Positions 28,230-40,400 of a stretch of 64,000 bases of DNA are shown here, piece by piece (the first letter of the stretch is position 1; each line of letters starts with the position of its first letter). The stretch lies in the NCBI RefSeq assembly GCF_000506985.1, contig NZ_KI650980.1, positions 744,001 through 808,000 on the forward strand, given 5' to 3'. This DNA comes from Advenella kashmirensis W13003 (GTDB lineage: Bacteria > Pseudomonadota > Gammaproteobacteria > Burkholderiales > Burkholderiaceae_B). The translations under genes and the position numbers were made by a program. Under the pieces are notes generated by a model. That model was not told where the DNA came from. It made no database searches and was given only the letters and a program-made list of their open reading frames with translations.

Positions 28230-29090
28230 ATGTCAACTGCAATAGAAACCGACACATGGACAGCCACGCTCGAATTGGCTTTTGCACACGTGAGCAACGG
28301 CCGAACGGCATTGACGCGCAACGTACATACCGGACCTCTTCTAGTGCAAAAAGCGCTGTACCCGGAAGGATCCGACATTTGTCACGCCACAATTCTGCAC
28401 CCGCCCTCCGGAATTGCGGGCGGCGATGTTCTGGAAATATCAGTCGTGGTCGAGGAATCGGCACATGCGGTCTTGACGACGCCGGGTGCGACCCGCTGGT
28501 ACAAGGCCAACGGCAGGAATGCACGCCAACACATTGACATTCAGGTGAAAGCACAAGGCAGACTGGACTGGCTACCCCTGGAAAACCTCCTGTTCGAACA
28601 GAGCCAGGCCATCAATCAGACGCATATCCGGCTGGCTGCCGGCGCCCGGGCCATTGGCTGGGATTGCTATCAACTGGGCAGCGCGGTTACTGCAGGACAC
28701 TGGCATGAAGGCCGGTTGAAACTGACCACACTATTGCATTATGACGGCAAGCTGGTTTGGGCCGAAGCGGGCGAGGCCAACGCCCGTCAATCGCTCGTCG
28801 GCAGCCTGGCCGGACTGGCCGGCTTTCCTGTCATGGCCACAGTGTGGAGTGTCGGTCCGATACTGGATGCACTACACCTGGAGCGGCTGACTGACACCTT
28901 GCCGTGGACTGAAGAGTTGCGTGCCGGCGCCAGTCAAATACCGCTGGACGCATCCCACAGTCTGGTGATGATTCGGCTGCTTGGCTTGCATGCGCAGGCG
29001 GTGCGGCTTTTGATGATTGAATGCTGGCAACAATTGCGTCCGCTGCATCTGGGCCGCCCGGCCAGCCCGCTGCGGTTGTGGCGTACCTGA
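28230..29090 (+). CDS. ureD: urease accessory protein UreD
   Basis: 286 residues with [15 protein letters not shown] and [13 protein letters not shown], the conserved core of UreD/UreH. UreD binds the UreABC apoenzyme and, with UreF and UreG, forms the channel delivering nickel. It is first of the urease genes, six bases after urtE. The C-terminal end ([10 protein letters not shown]) is the usual WRT terminus. Confidence 0.95.
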   Translation: MSTAIETDTWTATLELAFAHVSNGRTALTRNVHTGPLLVQKALYPEGSDICHATILHPPSGIAGGDVLEISVVVEESAHAVLTTPGATRWYKANGRNARQHIDIQVKAQGRLDWLPLENLLFEQSQAINQTHIRLAAGARAIGWDCYQLGSAVTAGHWHEGRLKLTTLLHYDGKLVWAEAGEANARQSLVGSLAGLAGFPVMATVWSVGPILDALHLERLTDTLPWTEELRAGASQIPLDASHSLVMIRLLGLHAQAVRLLMIECWQQLRPLHLGRPASPLRLWRT

Positions 29091-29142
29091 TCCGGCTCGC
29101 AGCCCCTCGCCATTGAATTTACCCCTGATTTCGGAGACCCCC

Positions 29143-29445
29143 ATGGATTTGACCCCAAGAGAAAAAGACAAACTGTTGATCTTTACCGCTGCGCTGCTTG
29201 CTGAGCGCCGCCATCAGCGAGGATTGAAACTCAATCACCCCGAGTCGGTTGCTCTCATCACCGCCACGCTTCTGGAAGGCGCCCGCGACGGAAAAACCGT
29301 TGCGCAACTCATGCACGAAGGCACGCAGGTGCTGACCCGCCAGGACGTCATGGATGGCGTTGCCGAAATGATTCCTGACATTCAGATCGAGGCCACCTTT
29401 CCTGACGGCACCAAGCTGGTTACCGTCCACCATCCTATCGTGTAA
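29143..29445 (+). CDS. ureA: urease gamma subunit
   Basis: 100 residues starting [20 protein letters not shown], with [20 protein letters not shown]; family length is 100. It is a structural subunit of the (UreABC)3 urease trimer. It lies 52 bp after ureD with CGGAG upstream. ureJ separates it from ureB. Confidence 0.98.
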   Translation: MDLTPREKDKLLIFTAALLAERRHQRGLKLNHPESVALITATLLEGARDGKTVAQLMHEGTQVLTRQDVMDGVAEMIPDIQIEATFPDGTKLVTVHHPIV

Positions 29446-29496
29446 GTGACCGATGCCCGCTTGCACCTCCATTTCATATCTATAAAGGAATTTGCC

Positions 29497-30114
29497 ATGC
29501 CTTCCGTTTCTGCCTCTGCAATTGGACGTTCGCTGTCAGCGCTGATGAACTGTGCGCTACCCGTGCCGGTCCTGGCTCACCCGGGTCACCCGGCGCATCC
29601 TGATACCCTTTCCATGTTGACCGAAGGTCTGCTGCATCCGCTAGCCGGCGTTGATCATTTGCTGGCTATGCTCGCAGTCGGCCTGTGGAGCGCAACGGCG
29701 TATCCATCGCCGAAGCGGGCCATCACCGTCCCGCTCTCTTTTTCGCTGATTCTGCTCCTTGGCGCGCTGATGGGCATGGCAGGCCTGCAAATTCCCCTGG
29801 TCGAACCACTGATCATGGCTTCACTGTTCGTTCTGGGCCTGATGCTGGCCGGCATGGCGCGATTACCGGTTCAGGCCGCAGCGACTCTTGTCGGCTTCTT
29901 TGCATTTTTTCACGGCGCCGCCCACGGCATGGAACTGCCTGAAGGCGGCGGTGCAATGCTGTTTATCCTCGGATTTATGATCAGCACCTTGCTCATTCAT
30001 TGCACCGGCATGGTCGCCGGCGCCATCCTAACCCATCGACACACCTGGCCCGCCCGACTTGCCGGCGCAGGCATCGCTTCCTATGGCGCCGTGCTGATGG
30101 TTGCCGGACAATAA
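29497..30114 (+). CDS. ureJ: HupE/UreJ family protein (putative nickel permease)
   Basis: 205 residues starting [20 protein letters not shown]; the ATG has AAAGGA seven bases upstream. The HupE/UreJ signature [20 protein letters not shown] lies near residues 47-66 and [18 protein letters not shown] further on. Six or so transmembrane helices are visible. The histidines in HPGHPAHPD and the signature suggest nickel transport across the inner membrane, as proposed for the family. It sits between ureA and ureB, a typical betaproteobacterial order. Confidence 0.92.
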   Translation: MPSVSASAIGRSLSALMNCALPVPVLAHPGHPAHPDTLSMLTEGLLHPLAGVDHLLAMLAVGLWSATAYPSPKRAITVPLSFSLILLLGALMGMAGLQIPLVEPLIMASLFVLGLMLAGMARLPVQAAATLVGFFAFFHGAAHGMELPEGGGAMLFILGFMISTLLIHCTGMVAGAILTHRHTWPARLAGAGIASYGAVLMVAGQ

Positions 30115-30131
30115 AGACAGGACGACATATT

Positions 30132-30440
30132 ATGATTCCAGGCGAAATTATTGCTGCTGAAGGCGAAATCACCATCAATAGCGGGCGCCCTACTCTTGTC
30201 ATGGACGTGAGCAATACGGGCGATCGCCCCATCCAGGTCGGCTCTCATTATCACTTCGCAGAGACAAATGCGGCCCTTGTTTTTGACAGAAACCGGGCAC
30301 GCGGCTACAGACTGAACATTGTTTCAGGAACAGCAATACGGTTCGAACCAGGACAAATTCGCACCGTCGAACTGGTGGCGCTGGCCGGAGATCGTCGTGT
30401 GTTCGGTTTCACTGGACAGATCATGGGAGCGCTGGAATGA
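30132..30440 (+). CDS. ureB: urease beta subunit
   Basis: 102 residues starting [20 protein letters not shown], with the conserved [20 protein letters not shown]. It is a structural subunit of urease. Its stop overlaps the ureC start by four bases (ATGA), implying coupled translation and 1:1 stoichiometry. Longer in-frame starts lie inside ureJ and are not credible. Confidence 0.98.
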   Translation: MIPGEIIAAEGEITINSGRPTLVMDVSNTGDRPIQVGSHYHFAETNAALVFDRNRARGYRLNIVSGTAIRFEPGQIRTVELVALAGDRRVFGFTGQIMGALE

Positions 30441-32152
30441 CAGGAATATCCAGACAAGCCTACGCCGAGATTTTTGGCCCGACCGTCGCCGATGGCCGCC
30501 CCGACCGGGTGCGGCTGGCTGATACCGGACTCCTTGTCGAAGTCGAAAAGGATTTGACCATCTACGGCGAAGAGGTCAAATTCGGCGGTGGCAAAGTGAT
30601 TCGCGACGGCATGGGCCAGAGCCAGCGCTGCACCGCAGATTGCGCCGATACGGTCATCACCAATGCACTGATCATCGATGCTATAGCCGGTATTATCAAA
30701 GCCGATATCGGCATCAAGAACGGCCATATTTGCGCCATCGGCAAGGCCGGCAATCCTGACATCCAGCCAGGTATCACGATTGTCATCGGTCCCGGAACAG
30801 AGATCATTGCGGCAGAAGGGCTTATCGTCACTGCCGGTGGCATTGATACCCATATTCATTTTATTTGTCCGCAACAAATCGAAGAGGCCCTGACATCCGG
30901 CATTACGACCATGATCGGCGGCGGTACCGGCCCGGCAACCGGCACCTTCGCGACCACCTGTACGCCGGGGCCGTGGCACATCCATGCCATGCTTGGAGCG
31001 ACCGACGCTTTTCCAATGAATATCGGCCTGCTTGGCAAGGGCAATGCGAGTCAGGCGGCGCCCTTGCTGGAACAGATTCAGGCAGGCGCTCTGGGACTGA
31101 AACTGCATGAAGACTGGGGCACTACACCACAGGCTATCGATACCTGCCTGAGTGTTGCCGAACAGACCGATACCCAGGTCGCCATTCACAGCGATACCCT
31201 GAACGAGTCAGGTTTCGTAGAGGCCACGCTGGCCGCCTTCAAAGGACGCACGATTCACACCTTTCATACAGAAGGCGCGGGCGGCGGGCATGCGCCCGAT
31301 ATTATTCGCGCTGCCGGCCTGCCCAATGTACTGCCCGCCTCCACCAATCCGACCATGCCCTTTACCCATAATACGATTGATGAACATCTGGATATGCTGA
31401 TGGTGTGCCACCACCTGGATCCGGCAATCGCCGAGGATCTGGCCTTTGCCGAAAGTCGCATCCGGCGCGAAACCATCGCCGCCGAAGACATTCTGCACGA
31501 CCTTGGTGCATTTTCCATTATGAGTTCCGACTCGCAGGCCATGGGGCGCGTGGGCGAAGTGATTCTTCGTACCTGGCAGACGGCAGACAAAATGAAGCAG
31601 CAACGGGGCAGTCTGGCCGGGGACACGAACCAGGCCGACAATAACCGGGTCAAGCGATTCATTGCCAAATACACCATCAATCCCGCGATCGCGCAGGGCA
31701 TCTCCCATAAGGTCGGTTCGGTCCAGGCGGGCAAGCTGGCCGATCTCGTGCTATGGCGTCCGGCATTTTTCGGTGTCAAGCCCAGTCTGATTATCAAAGG
31801 CGGCATGATCGCGCACGCGGTGATGGGGGACCCCAATGCGTCTATTCCCACACCCCAACCGGTCCACTACAGAAAAATGTTTGGTGCTTATGGACGTGCC
31901 CTCAATAACTCGCTGTGCTTTGTCTCACAGGCGGGCTTTGACAACGACGCAGTACGTACGCTGGGGCTGACAAAACCCTTATGCGCCGTCAATGGGTGCC
32001 GCAATATCGGCAAGCAGGATATGGTGCGAAATGACTGGCTTCCCGACATTCAGGTAGACCCGCAAACCTATCAGGTCTTTGCCGACGGCCAGTTACTGCA
32101 TTGCGAACCTGCACATACACTGCCCCTGGCGCAGCGCTATTTCCTGTTTTGA
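30437..32152 (+). CDS. ureC: urease alpha (catalytic) subunit
   Basis: 571 residues. All active-site residues of the family are present: nickel ligands His139 and His141 (DTHIHF), carbamylated Lys222 and His224 (LKLHEDWG), His251, His277 ([11 protein letters not shown]), Asp365 (SSDSQAMG), and flap Cys324/His325 (MVCHHLD). It hydrolyses urea to ammonia and carbamate in the cytoplasm. Numbering is shifted by five relative to the Klebsiella enzyme. It follows ureB with a four-base overlap and precedes ureE by 34 bp. Confidence 0.99.
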   Translation: MTGISRQAYAEIFGPTVADGRPDRVRLADTGLLVEVEKDLTIYGEEVKFGGGKVIRDGMGQSQRCTADCADTVITNALIIDAIAGIIKADIGIKNGHICAIGKAGNPDIQPGITIVIGPGTEIIAAEGLIVTAGGIDTHIHFICPQQIEEALTSGITTMIGGGTGPATGTFATTCTPGPWHIHAMLGATDAFPMNIGLLGKGNASQAAPLLEQIQAGALGLKLHEDWGTTPQAIDTCLSVAEQTDTQVAIHSDTLNESGFVEATLAAFKGRTIHTFHTEGAGGGHAPDIIRAAGLPNVLPASTNPTMPFTHNTIDEHLDMLMVCHHLDPAIAEDLAFAESRIRRETIAAEDILHDLGAFSIMSSDSQAMGRVGEVILRTWQTADKMKQQRGSLAGDTNQADNNRVKRFIAKYTINPAIAQGISHKVGSVQAGKLADLVLWRPAFFGVKPSLIIKGGMIAHAVMGDPNASIPTPQPVHYRKMFGAYGRALNNSLCFVSQAGFDNDAVRTLGLTKPLCAVNGCRNIGKQDMVRNDWLPDIQVDPQTYQVFADGQLLHCEPAHTLPLAQRYFLF

Positions 32153-32186
32153 ACGCAAAGATACTTTACCCGGGAGCCATTCCAAT

Positions 32187-32774
32187 ATGACACGTACGGT
32201 CCAGAAATACTTGCGCCAACCCCGCCTGGCAGCTTCGCTGCTGCAAGCCGCGCCGAAAGCCCGAATGACCTTTGAACAGCGCCGTCGCAGCAGACAGCAA
32301 TTGCTGCTAAGTAACAGCGAAACCATTCACATGCACATAGAACGGGGTCAGGTTCTGATTCCGGGCGACGTGCTGGTTGCAGACGATGGCGGGCTCATTC
32401 AGGTAGAGGCACAGTGCGAAACGCTGATGCGGGTGACGGCCCATTCAGCGACTGACCTGATACGCGCGGCCTATCATCTGGGCAATCGTCATGTCACGGT
32501 GCAGGTAGAGGCCGATTACTTGCAGCTTGAACAGGACACTGTGCTGAAGGACATGCTGCAGCAGCTGGGCCTGCACACGGTAATCGTCAACCAGCCGTTC
32601 AATCCCGAACAGGGTGCCTACGGCGGCGGACATAAGCACGGGCATGCTGACTCATTCGAGGAAGATTACTCGCTGGCGCAGGCCGCCTTTGAAATTCACA
32701 ACCCTGCCTCAACACACGATGCGCAACATCAACATCTCACAGATACCGCCCCTCATGCACATCGACACCCATAG
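32187..32774 (+). CDS. ureE: urease nickel metallochaperone UreE
   Basis: 195 residues starting MTRTVQKYLRQPRLAASLLQ. The central domain has GDVLVADDGGLIQVEA and the metal-site segment AYHLGNRHVTVQVE. The C-terminal ~45 residues contain many histidines (GGHKHGHADS, HDAQHQH, HAHRHP), a nickel-binding tail found in only some UreE proteins. It stores nickel and hands it to UreG. The ureF start follows after 10 bp. Confidence 0.95.
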   Translation: MTRTVQKYLRQPRLAASLLQAAPKARMTFEQRRRSRQQLLLSNSETIHMHIERGQVLIPGDVLVADDGGLIQVEAQCETLMRVTAHSATDLIRAAYHLGNRHVTVQVEADYLQLEQDTVLKDMLQQLGLHTVIVNQPFNPEQGAYGGGHKHGHADSFEEDYSLAQAAFEIHNPASTHDAQHQHLTDTAPHAHRHP

Positions 32775-32784
32775 ACAGCAACCC

Positions 32785-33474
32785 ATGACTGCGCAGCAAT
32801 ACGCGCAACTGATGCGCCTGTCCTCACCGGCATTACCTGTTGGCGGCTTCAGCTATTCGCAGGGACTGGAGTCGGCTGTGGAACTGGGGGTGATCAACAA
32901 TGAAGCGACCACCGGCGAGTGGATCGGACAAACGCTGAACACCGTCATGGCTCACGGTGAAGCCGTTTTGTGGCTGCTGCTCTACCGGGCGTGGCGTCTT
33001 CAAGACAGACAGCAGATTCACCAATGGAACCAATGGTATTACGCCAGCCGGGAAACCGCGGAAGCTCGCGCCGAGACGACCCAGATGGGCGTCTCGCTCA
33101 TCCACCTTGTACAGGCGCTGGTTTGGGGCCACGAACAGGCACGTTCCTGCCTCCATGATCTGGACACGCCTTGCTTTCCTACCGTGCATGCCTATGCGGT
33201 CGTCGCGCTTGGGCTGCCTGAAGACGCTGGCCTGGCCGCATTATTATATTCCTGGATCGAAAACCAGATCATGGCTGCCATCAAAACCGTACCGCTGGGA
33301 CAGACTGCCGGCCAGCGACTGCTGTCCTCGTTAATTGTTCAACTGGACCCGGCCATTGCCACAGCCCGGCAAGGCGCAGCTTGCCAGCCGCCGGAAATTC
33401 TCACACTGGCGCCCCACTATTCAATTATTGCGGCACGCCATGAACACCAGTTCTCCAGGCTGTTCAGGTCATGA
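32785..33474 (+). CDS. ureF: urease accessory protein UreF
   Basis: 229 residues starting MTAQQYAQLMRLSSPALPVG, then GFSYSQGLESAVELG, the UreF hallmark. The C-terminal half includes VPLGQTAGQRLLSSL. It is a helical protein acting with UreD and UreG in nickel insertion. The start is not certain: an ATG 30 bases earlier would overlap the end of ureE. A 115-bp gap with no gene separates it from ureG. Confidence 0.94.
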   Translation: MTAQQYAQLMRLSSPALPVGGFSYSQGLESAVELGVINNEATTGEWIGQTLNTVMAHGEAVLWLLLYRAWRLQDRQQIHQWNQWYYASRETAEARAETTQMGVSLIHLVQALVWGHEQARSCLHDLDTPCFPTVHAYAVVALGLPEDAGLAALLYSWIENQIMAAIKTVPLGQTAGQRLLSSLIVQLDPAIATARQGAACQPPEILTLAPHYSIIAARHEHQFSRLFRS

Positions 33475-33589
33475 CATGTCCCGCGCGTTGTCCCCTGCCA
33501 CGCCACAGTCGATCCTGTCGGACATCTCAGGCGGGATTGGTAAATGCCATGAAGCATTTCATTCTTAGTAGAAAAGGACTCAAATCATT

Positions 33590-34222
33590 ATGAACACAAC
33601 AGTCAGAACAGAAAAATTGCCCGCGCTTCGCGTGGGTATTGGCGGTCCCGTCGGATCGGGAAAAACCACGCTACTGGAAGTGTTATGCAAAAAGATGTCT
33701 TCCCGGTATGATCTGGTCGCGATCACAAATGACATCTATACGAAAGAAGATCAACGACTGCTGACCATGTCCGGCGCCCTTCCCCCGGAACGGATCATGG
33801 GAGTGGAAACCGGCGGCTGTCCGCACACCGCCATCCGTGAAGACGCATCGATCAATCTGCGCGCAATCGACCTGATGCTCAAACGTTTCCCCCTGGCCGA
33901 CATTGTCTTCATTGAGTCGGGCGGCGATAATCTGGCTGCAACCTTCAGTCCCGAACTATCGGATCTGACAATTTATGTCATTGACGTTGCCGGTGGAGAA
34001 AAAATTCCCAGAAAAGGCGGGCCCGGCATTACAAAATCCGACTTGCTGATCATCAACAAAACCGATCTGGCCCCTCACGTGGGCGCCTCACTGAGCATTA
34101 TGCGGGAAGATACCGAACGTATGCGCCAACACCGGCCGTTTGTCATGTGTAATATGAAAACGGGGGAAGGAGTCGATCCAATCATCCAGTTTATTGAAAA
34201 AGCAGGAATGTTGGGGCACTAA
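33590..34222 (+). CDS. ureG: urease accessory GTPase UreG
   Basis: 210 residues. P-loop [13 protein letters not shown], the CPH nickel motif in [30 protein letters not shown], and NKTDLAP for guanine recognition are all present. GTP hydrolysis drives nickel transfer into urease. It is the last gene of the urt-ure unit. No terminator is seen; the convergent glycosyltransferase gene ends eight bases away. Confidence 0.97.
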   Translation: MNTTVRTEKLPALRVGIGGPVGSGKTTLLEVLCKKMSSRYDLVAITNDIYTKEDQRLLTMSGALPPERIMGVETGGCPHTAIREDASINLRAIDLMLKRFPLADIVFIESGGDNLAATFSPELSDLTIYVIDVAGGEKIPRKGGPGITKSDLLIINKTDLAPHVGASLSIMREDTERMRQHRPFVMCNMKTGEGVDPIIQFIEKAGMLGH

Positions 34223-34230
34223 AACCGGCG

Positions 34231-35946
34231 TTAAGGCTGCATGGAGCGAGTACTGGCAGCATTTGCGCAAAATGGCATCACTGCACCGGCAGGCAACAGA
34301 TAGACCTGTTGCCGCCCGTCTGCGAAATAAGGCGTCAGATCCTTGAGCCAGGCAAATTCGTCTATCTGCCTGGCGTCGGCCAGCAGCCAGCGTGAAAAAG
34401 CCTGGGGTACGCACACAGACTGCCTGAACGCATCCAATTGCAGCAGATGGCTTCTGCCACCCTTATCGGCCTTGAATCGGGCTGCATCCCACAGTTCTTT
34501 TTGCCAATTATCCTTGGTAGCCAACGCGCTTTCATCCCAATCGCTGACGACAAACAGATCCGGATTATTACCCATATAGAATCGAAAATCGAATGGGTAA
34601 TAATCAAGACTGTAATACCGGGCCGGTTCGCTCGTCGGCTGCGAACCTTGGGCAATGGCATGCGCAATGCGACTGCTGCTTCGCAGCGAAGTGTTGGAAA
34701 GATACACCAGCGCAGCCAGACCGAGCGCAAAACAGACGAGCATGCGGATCAGAAAACTGCGCTGTAATCCGACTACCTTCCGATAGTTAAAGCGTTGTGG
34801 TTTGTCATCCTTTTGCACCGCAGCCATATTTGTCTGCATTGGCCGTCGAGGGGTAATAAGAACCCGCTTGAAACACTCGGCAAACAGGAAGGCCAATGGC
34901 GGCAGGACCGGCAAGATATAACCGACCAACTTGGACTGGGGAATCGAGAAGAAAGCCAGGATCAGAATCAGCCAGGTCCACATCAGCCGGCGTACACTTG
35001 CGTCCCGTTGGCGTGTCCAGTAACGCCGGGTAAACACGGCAAGCATGCCCTTGCCATACCAGGGTGCCATGGTCGCCAATAAAACTGCAACGTAAAACCA
35101 GACCGGCATGACATTATTGAACCCGCTTTGCGCAAATCGCTCAAACTGTTGGTACACCAGATAGTAATACAGAAAATCCGGAAAGCGGGCCTGCATCAGG
35201 TACAGCCACGGCAAGGTCACCAGAAGAAAAAGCGCCACGCCCGACGGACGCAGCAAAAGTCTGATCGAAACATAGCGACGTTCGGCAAGAAGCCAGAACA
35301 ACAGCACGCCGCCGGGCAGCACAAAGCCAATCAGGCCTTTTGCCAGAAAACCCAGACCGGCAAACAGATACATCGCCAGTACCCACTGACCGCCGCCCTC
35401 GCCTTGCTGATCAAGCAGGACTGCGGTCGCCCCGCACAGGATCGTGGTACTGATCATGGCGGCGACAAGCAAATCAAGGTTGGCATAATGAGCCGCGCCG
35501 AACATCAGCGGGGTGACCGACAGGATGAGGGCTGCGATCAGCGCACGTCCCGGATGCACAAAGCGGCGCAGAAACGCGAACAATCCGGCCACCATAAGCA
35601 ATCCGGCCAGCGCCGGCACCAGTCGGGCCGCAAACTCATTTTCGCCAAACACAGCCATGCTGGCTGCGGTAAGCCAATAGAAAAGGGGCGGTTTGTGAAA
35701 ATACGGCATGCCGTTGAGCAGCGGCGTACTCCAGTCCTTTGCATGCAGCATTTCCAGGGCAACCCCGACGTAGCGTCCTTCGTCAGGATGCAGCAATGGC
35801 CATAGTTGATTGCCGCCGATAAACCAGACGGCAACGGCAAGCAGAAGAACGGGGAAAAGCGCGGGTCGGGCTGCCAGCGAATACAGCCAGTCGGCCCGAA
35901 TCATACGGGATGAAAGACGAGGAGGATCAAAGGTCGGAGAGTGCAT
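34231..35946 (-). CDS. GT39/ArnT-like membrane glycosyltransferase
   Basis: 571 residues from the ATG at 35946, chosen over a TTG seven codons earlier. The acidic motif LHPDEGRYVG in the first periplasmic loop and MPYFHKPPLFYWLTAASMAV are characteristic of ArnT/PMT-type polyprenyl-phosphate-dependent glycosyltransferases. About ten transmembrane segments precede a C-terminal periplasmic part (from ~430). It probably transfers a sugar to lipid A, glycan or protein; donor and acceptor are unknown. No arn genes are nearby. It ends eight bases from ureG, tail to tail. Confidence 0.85.
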   Translation of the reverse strand: MHSPTFDPPRLSSRMIRADWLYSLAARPALFPVLLLAVAVWFIGGNQLWPLLHPDEGRYVGVALEMLHAKDWSTPLLNGMPYFHKPPLFYWLTAASMAVFGENEFAARLVPALAGLLMVAGLFAFLRRFVHPGRALIAALILSVTPLMFGAAHYANLDLLVAAMISTTILCGATAVLLDQQGEGGGQWVLAMYLFAGLGFLAKGLIGFVLPGGVLLFWLLAERRYVSIRLLLRPSGVALFLLVTLPWLYLMQARFPDFLYYYLVYQQFERFAQSGFNNVMPVWFYVAVLLATMAPWYGKGMLAVFTRRYWTRQRDASVRRLMWTWLILILAFFSIPQSKLVGYILPVLPPLAFLFAECFKRVLITPRRPMQTNMAAVQKDDKPQRFNYRKVVGLQRSFLIRMLVCFALGLAALVYLSNTSLRSSSRIAHAIAQGSQPTSEPARYYSLDYYPFDFRFYMGNNPDLFVVSDWDESALATKDNWQKELWDAARFKADKGGRSHLLQLDAFRQSVCVPQAFSRWLLADARQIDEFAWLKDLTPYFADGRQQVYLLPAGAVMPFCANAASTRSMQP

Positions 35947-36045
35947 GAAAATAACGATCAATAGCAATGATCGTCATCATAGCGACGGCAATATCAAATA
36001 TTCATCAAATCAATTTTTCAGATCAATTCAGCCGCTCGACCGCCA

Positions 36046-37419
36046 TTAGCACTCGATTACGTTGACCGCCAGCCCGCCGCGTGAGGTTTCCTTGTATTTG
36101 GATTTCATATCGGCCCCGGTTTGCATCATCGTGCGGATGACCTTATCCAGAGAGACGTAATGGGTGCCGTCACCCCGCAATGCCATGCGCGCGGCATTGA
36201 TCGCCTTGACCGCCCCCATGGCATTGCGTTCGATGCAGGGAATTTGCACCATCCCGCCCACGGGGTCGCAGGTCATGCCCAGATTGTGTTCCATTCCGAT
36301 TTCCGCGGCATTTTCCACCTGCGCGACCGTACCACCCAGTACAGCGGCCAAGGCACCGGCGGCCATGGAACAGGCCACACCCACCTCTCCCTGGCAGCCC
36401 ACTTCAGCGCCGGAAATAGAGGCATTTTCCTTATACAGAATACCAATAGCCGCAGCCGTCAGCAAAAAGTCAATTACGCCCTGCTCGCTGGCGCCCGGGA
36501 TGAAATCCACGTAATAATGCAAAACGGCAGGAATCACGCCGGCGGCGCCATTGGTCGGTGCCGTCACGACCTTGCCACTGGCCGCATTTTCCTCATTAAC
36601 CGCCATGGCATACAGATTGACCCAGTCCAGCATGGACAACGGATCCTTCAATGACTCATGGGGACGACTGCACAAACGTTCATGCAGCTGACGGGCGCGG
36701 CGCTTCACATTCAGAAAACCGGGCAGCGTGCCGGTAGCCGAGCATCCGCGCGCCACGCAGGCCTTCATGACCGCCCAAAGATCCAGGATTTTGCTTCTGA
36801 CCTCGGATTCCGGCCGATAGTGTTTCTCGTTTTCCATCATCAGACCGGCGATAGTCAGATGATGGCGCGCGCATGTGTCCAGCAACTGCTGACCGCTGTC
36901 GAAGGGATAGGGAATGGACACATCTGGCGTCAGATTGACGCGGACCCGATCGCAATTCATCACAAAGCCACCGCCAATGGAATAGTATTCTTTCTTCATC
37001 AGCAGTTCATCGGCCGCATCAAAAGCGCGAAACCGCATGCCATTGGGATGCTGGGGCAATACCTCGCGACGGTTGAATGTGATGTCGGCACTTTCGTCAA
37101 AGGCAAACGCGTGGCGTTCAAGCAGATTGATCGTGCCGCTGCTGCGCACCTGCTCAATCAGACCTGGGACCTGATCCGGGTCCAGTGTTTCGGGGCGATA
37201 ACCGTGCAATCCGATAATCACCGCCATATCGCTTTTATGCCCCTTGCCCGTGGCGCCCAGAGAACCGAACATCTCGATATGAATCCGCGCGACCTTATGC
37301 AGCAGATTTGCCTCGTCCAGACGATTTGCAAAACGCAGTGCCGCAATCATCGGACCAACGGTGTGGGAGCTGGACGGGCCGATTCCCACCTTGAAAATAT
37401 CAAATATGCTTAAAGACAT
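36046..37419 (-). CDS. sdaA: L-serine dehydratase, single-chain iron-sulfur type
   Basis: 457 residues starting [20 protein letters not shown]. Substrate loop [10 protein letters not shown] near the N-terminus and cysteines in [18 protein letters not shown] and CIERNAMG fit a [4Fe-4S] serine ammonia-lyase with fused beta and alpha domains. It converts serine to pyruvate and ammonia. The ATG at 37419 has AGGAG five bases upstream; a GTG two codons earlier is possible. It lies 49 bp after yhdP on the same strand. Confidence 0.95.
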   Translation of the reverse strand: MSLSIFDIFKVGIGPSSSHTVGPMIAALRFANRLDEANLLHKVARIHIEMFGSLGATGKGHKSDMAVIIGLHGYRPETLDPDQVPGLIEQVRSSGTINLLERHAFAFDESADITFNRREVLPQHPNGMRFRAFDAADELLMKKEYYSIGGGFVMNCDRVRVNLTPDVSIPYPFDSGQQLLDTCARHHLTIAGLMMENEKHYRPESEVRSKILDLWAVMKACVARGCSATGTLPGFLNVKRRARQLHERLCSRPHESLKDPLSMLDWVNLYAMAVNEENAASGKVVTAPTNGAAGVIPAVLHYYVDFIPGASEQGVIDFLLTAAAIGILYKENASISGAEVGCQGEVGVACSMAAGALAAVLGGTVAQVENAAEIGMEHNLGMTCDPVGGMVQIPCIERNAMGAVKAINAARMALRGDGTHYVSLDKVIRTMMQTGADMKSKYKETSRGGLAVNVIEC

Positions 37420-37468
37420 GTTCACTCCTGGACAACAGCGTCAATGCCACTGCTGGCATTGAGACCCA

Positions 37469-40400
37469 TCACCGATACAGATCATCGATTTTTTTATCGG
37501 CTTCACGGTTTTTCAGTTCGGCCTCGCTGGGTAGCGCCACATCGTTAAGCAAGGGGTCGGCCCAGGTGCCGGTGACATGATAACGCACCGTCATGGCCCG
37601 TTGCAACGGTGCCTGCAAAAGCCACTGCGTAAGGAATGCACCCACGCCCACCGCCGGATTTACAATGGTGCCGGCCAGCACGGAAGCACCGCTGACATCC
37701 AGCTTGGGCACCACCACTGCCTGAAAATTCAGGCTTTCACTTTTCAGATTGGTCGTACCCGAGGCCACAATGGCCGACGAAGGACCGTTCAGCCGGAAAT
37801 CATCCACAATCAACCTTCCTGATTCAAGACGCATGCGACTGCGAACCGTATCGAAAGTCAGCCCGGCCTGTACCGAATTGCCCAGCGTTTCTCCAAACCG
37901 GGGCAAGCGGCGAAACGATTGCAGCGATAACAGTTCAAGCGCCTTGACGGCAGACGACTTCACACTTTCAAGGCGCCCCTCCTTGAGATTGCCGCTCAAA
38001 GTACCATTGAGTGTCGCCAGATCCAGATCCTGAAAGCTTTTCCAGTCAATATCAACATCAATCTGGCCGCTGCCATTTTTGATCACGCCGCCCAGCGCGT
38101 AGGTTTCCAGAAACCGCCCGAGATCCGATACCACCACCTTGCCTTTGAGCTGCAGGTCTTTGGCTGCACCCCGCTGATTGACCGTCCCGTCTGCCGCCAG
38201 CGATCCGCCCTCATTCACCAGGCTGAAGTAATCCAGCTTCCAGTCGTCCGATTCGCGTGGCTGGTAGCCTTTCAGAATCATCTGGCCCATTTCCATGCCG
38301 TATACGGTCAGCTTTTTTACTGAGAGATCAAGGCGCGGCAAGGGGTCCGTCTTTTTCGAACGCGCATCGCTTTTTTGCTTTGCCGGCTGGACATTCTGTA
38401 TCCCGGCAGCAGGGTCGGCTGCGGGTTTGATGATATTGAGGGTATCGAGCCGGACCACCAGGCTGCTCTGCCCGCTTTTGCCGGTCGCCGGTTTCCATAT
38501 GCCATTTCCCTGTGCCTGATCGGCGTTCAGTTGCAAATCCCATTGCCCGCCGGTCCTGGCAGCGGTCAGGCGGGTACCCGTCAGCGTCTGGCCCTTGACC
38601 ACAAACGCGGGTGTGTCAATCTCCACCCGGGAAACGTCGGGCAGCGTCTGACGACCCCTGTCTGATTTTTCTGATGGAGAAAACTCGTCTACCACATCCT
38701 GCCAGGCTTGCTCGTCCACGGTCGGGTTTGCCGCCAGCACAGTCAGACCCGGCGCGCCCAATTGCACAGGTTTGCGCACACCGATCGTACCACGATTGAA
38801 ATAAGGCCCTGTGCTGCGTTTGGTGTCGTGTTCAAGAATGGCCTGGCTACGGTCGCCGTCGATATGAATTTCCAAATAGCGCTTGCCATCGTCCCTGGCG
38901 CCGTCGTTACCGCGCCAGACGATTGTGGTGGGCCAGCGCGCGGCGCCAGGTTTGGAAACGCCATCCGGAAAGCGCGTCGCCAGTCCGACCAGGTCTGATT
39001 TGAAATCCACCCTCACCCGGCCGCCCCGTGCAAAGTGAACCAGGCTGGAATAGCCGGTACTGCCGCTGACGCGCTGCATACCGCGTACCGGTAACATATC
39101 TCGCAAGCCATCAGCCGTAAGAACGCCACGAATGGACAAAGGCTTGTCAACAGACCCGATCGGCCCGTCCAGAACGACTTGGCCGCCCAGCATCACGCCG
39201 GTCACGGCATCGGCCTGCAACTGCTGCTCGGTAAAGGTCATGACGCCATTGAGCTTGCTTGCCCAGGGGAAATCGGGGGTGAGTCGAAAGCGACTGTCGT
39301 CCAGATGAATGGAACCGGAAATCGTCGAATTATCTGCATCCAGCACTGGAATATGCAGCGACAGCGGAATGGTCCAGTTGCCGCTGGCCTGCGCTTCATC
39401 CAGGACATTATTGATAAGATTGCCCAGCGGACTGATACGGGAAAAATGCAGAAAATCCTCGGCCCTGCCTTTGGCCTTGGCTTGCAGATCGACCGTTGTG
39501 CCCTTCTCCAGACTGGACACCACGCCATGGAATGTATCCAGATCAAGACGCTGCCCATCGGGCATCGCATAAAAAGCCTGAGCCGAATCAATAATAATTT
39601 CATCGTTCTGAAAATGGATTGCGCCCTTATCCGAATTGACTACCGGCCAGCGTTTGCCACGGATGTCTTTCTGATGATAATTGAGCAGCAGGTTCTGGTA
39701 ACTCCCGCGCAACAAAAAACTGCCCGCATCCGGCGCCAGGCCGAAAGGAAACTCGTCCACGACGCCGGTCAATTTAAATTCGGCCGCCGACAACTCGCCC
39801 TTCTGAAACGCATTCTTGAGCCATTGACGTGCATCTGTGTCCATGACATTCGGCAAATAATTATGCAAATTGGGCAGGGACACCGAATGCAGGGTGCCGG
39901 TCAAGTCGACGATCCCATTATCGCTGTGCACATCGGAATGCCAGTTTCCTTTGCCTTCCAGTTTCAAATCCTTGTTGGAGACAGAAGCACGTCGGAAATT
40001 CACGCGTGCTTCCTGCGCAGTATTGCGACTGAAATCACCGGCCACATCGGCCTCATCAATCGACAGCGGGTTTTCAAATGCTACCGGGTCTTTGTAATAA
40101 AAGCCCTTGACGCTGGACTCAAATTGCACCGGTGGATAAGTGCGATGATCCGCCGGAATTTCGTTCTGCGGCAAACGCCATCGATTGAATTCATTAATCA
40201 CACTTGTGAAGGATGAACTAAGACGCGATGTGAGACTTTTGGCGGCAATGGCAAATTCGTGATTGTCTATGTGGTCTTCGATACGCATATCTTCAAGCCC
40301 ATACGCAACCACCATGGTATCGGGCACATTTCGGCTGATCCCCAGATCCACAACCGCGTGTGACAAGATGCCCGACTTGATTTTTTGTGGAATGTCAAAC

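Noticed and set aside
39179-40216. 345-codon frame antisense to yhdP
   Set aside because: Antisense shadow with low-complexity composition and no domain; yhdP covers the interval fully.
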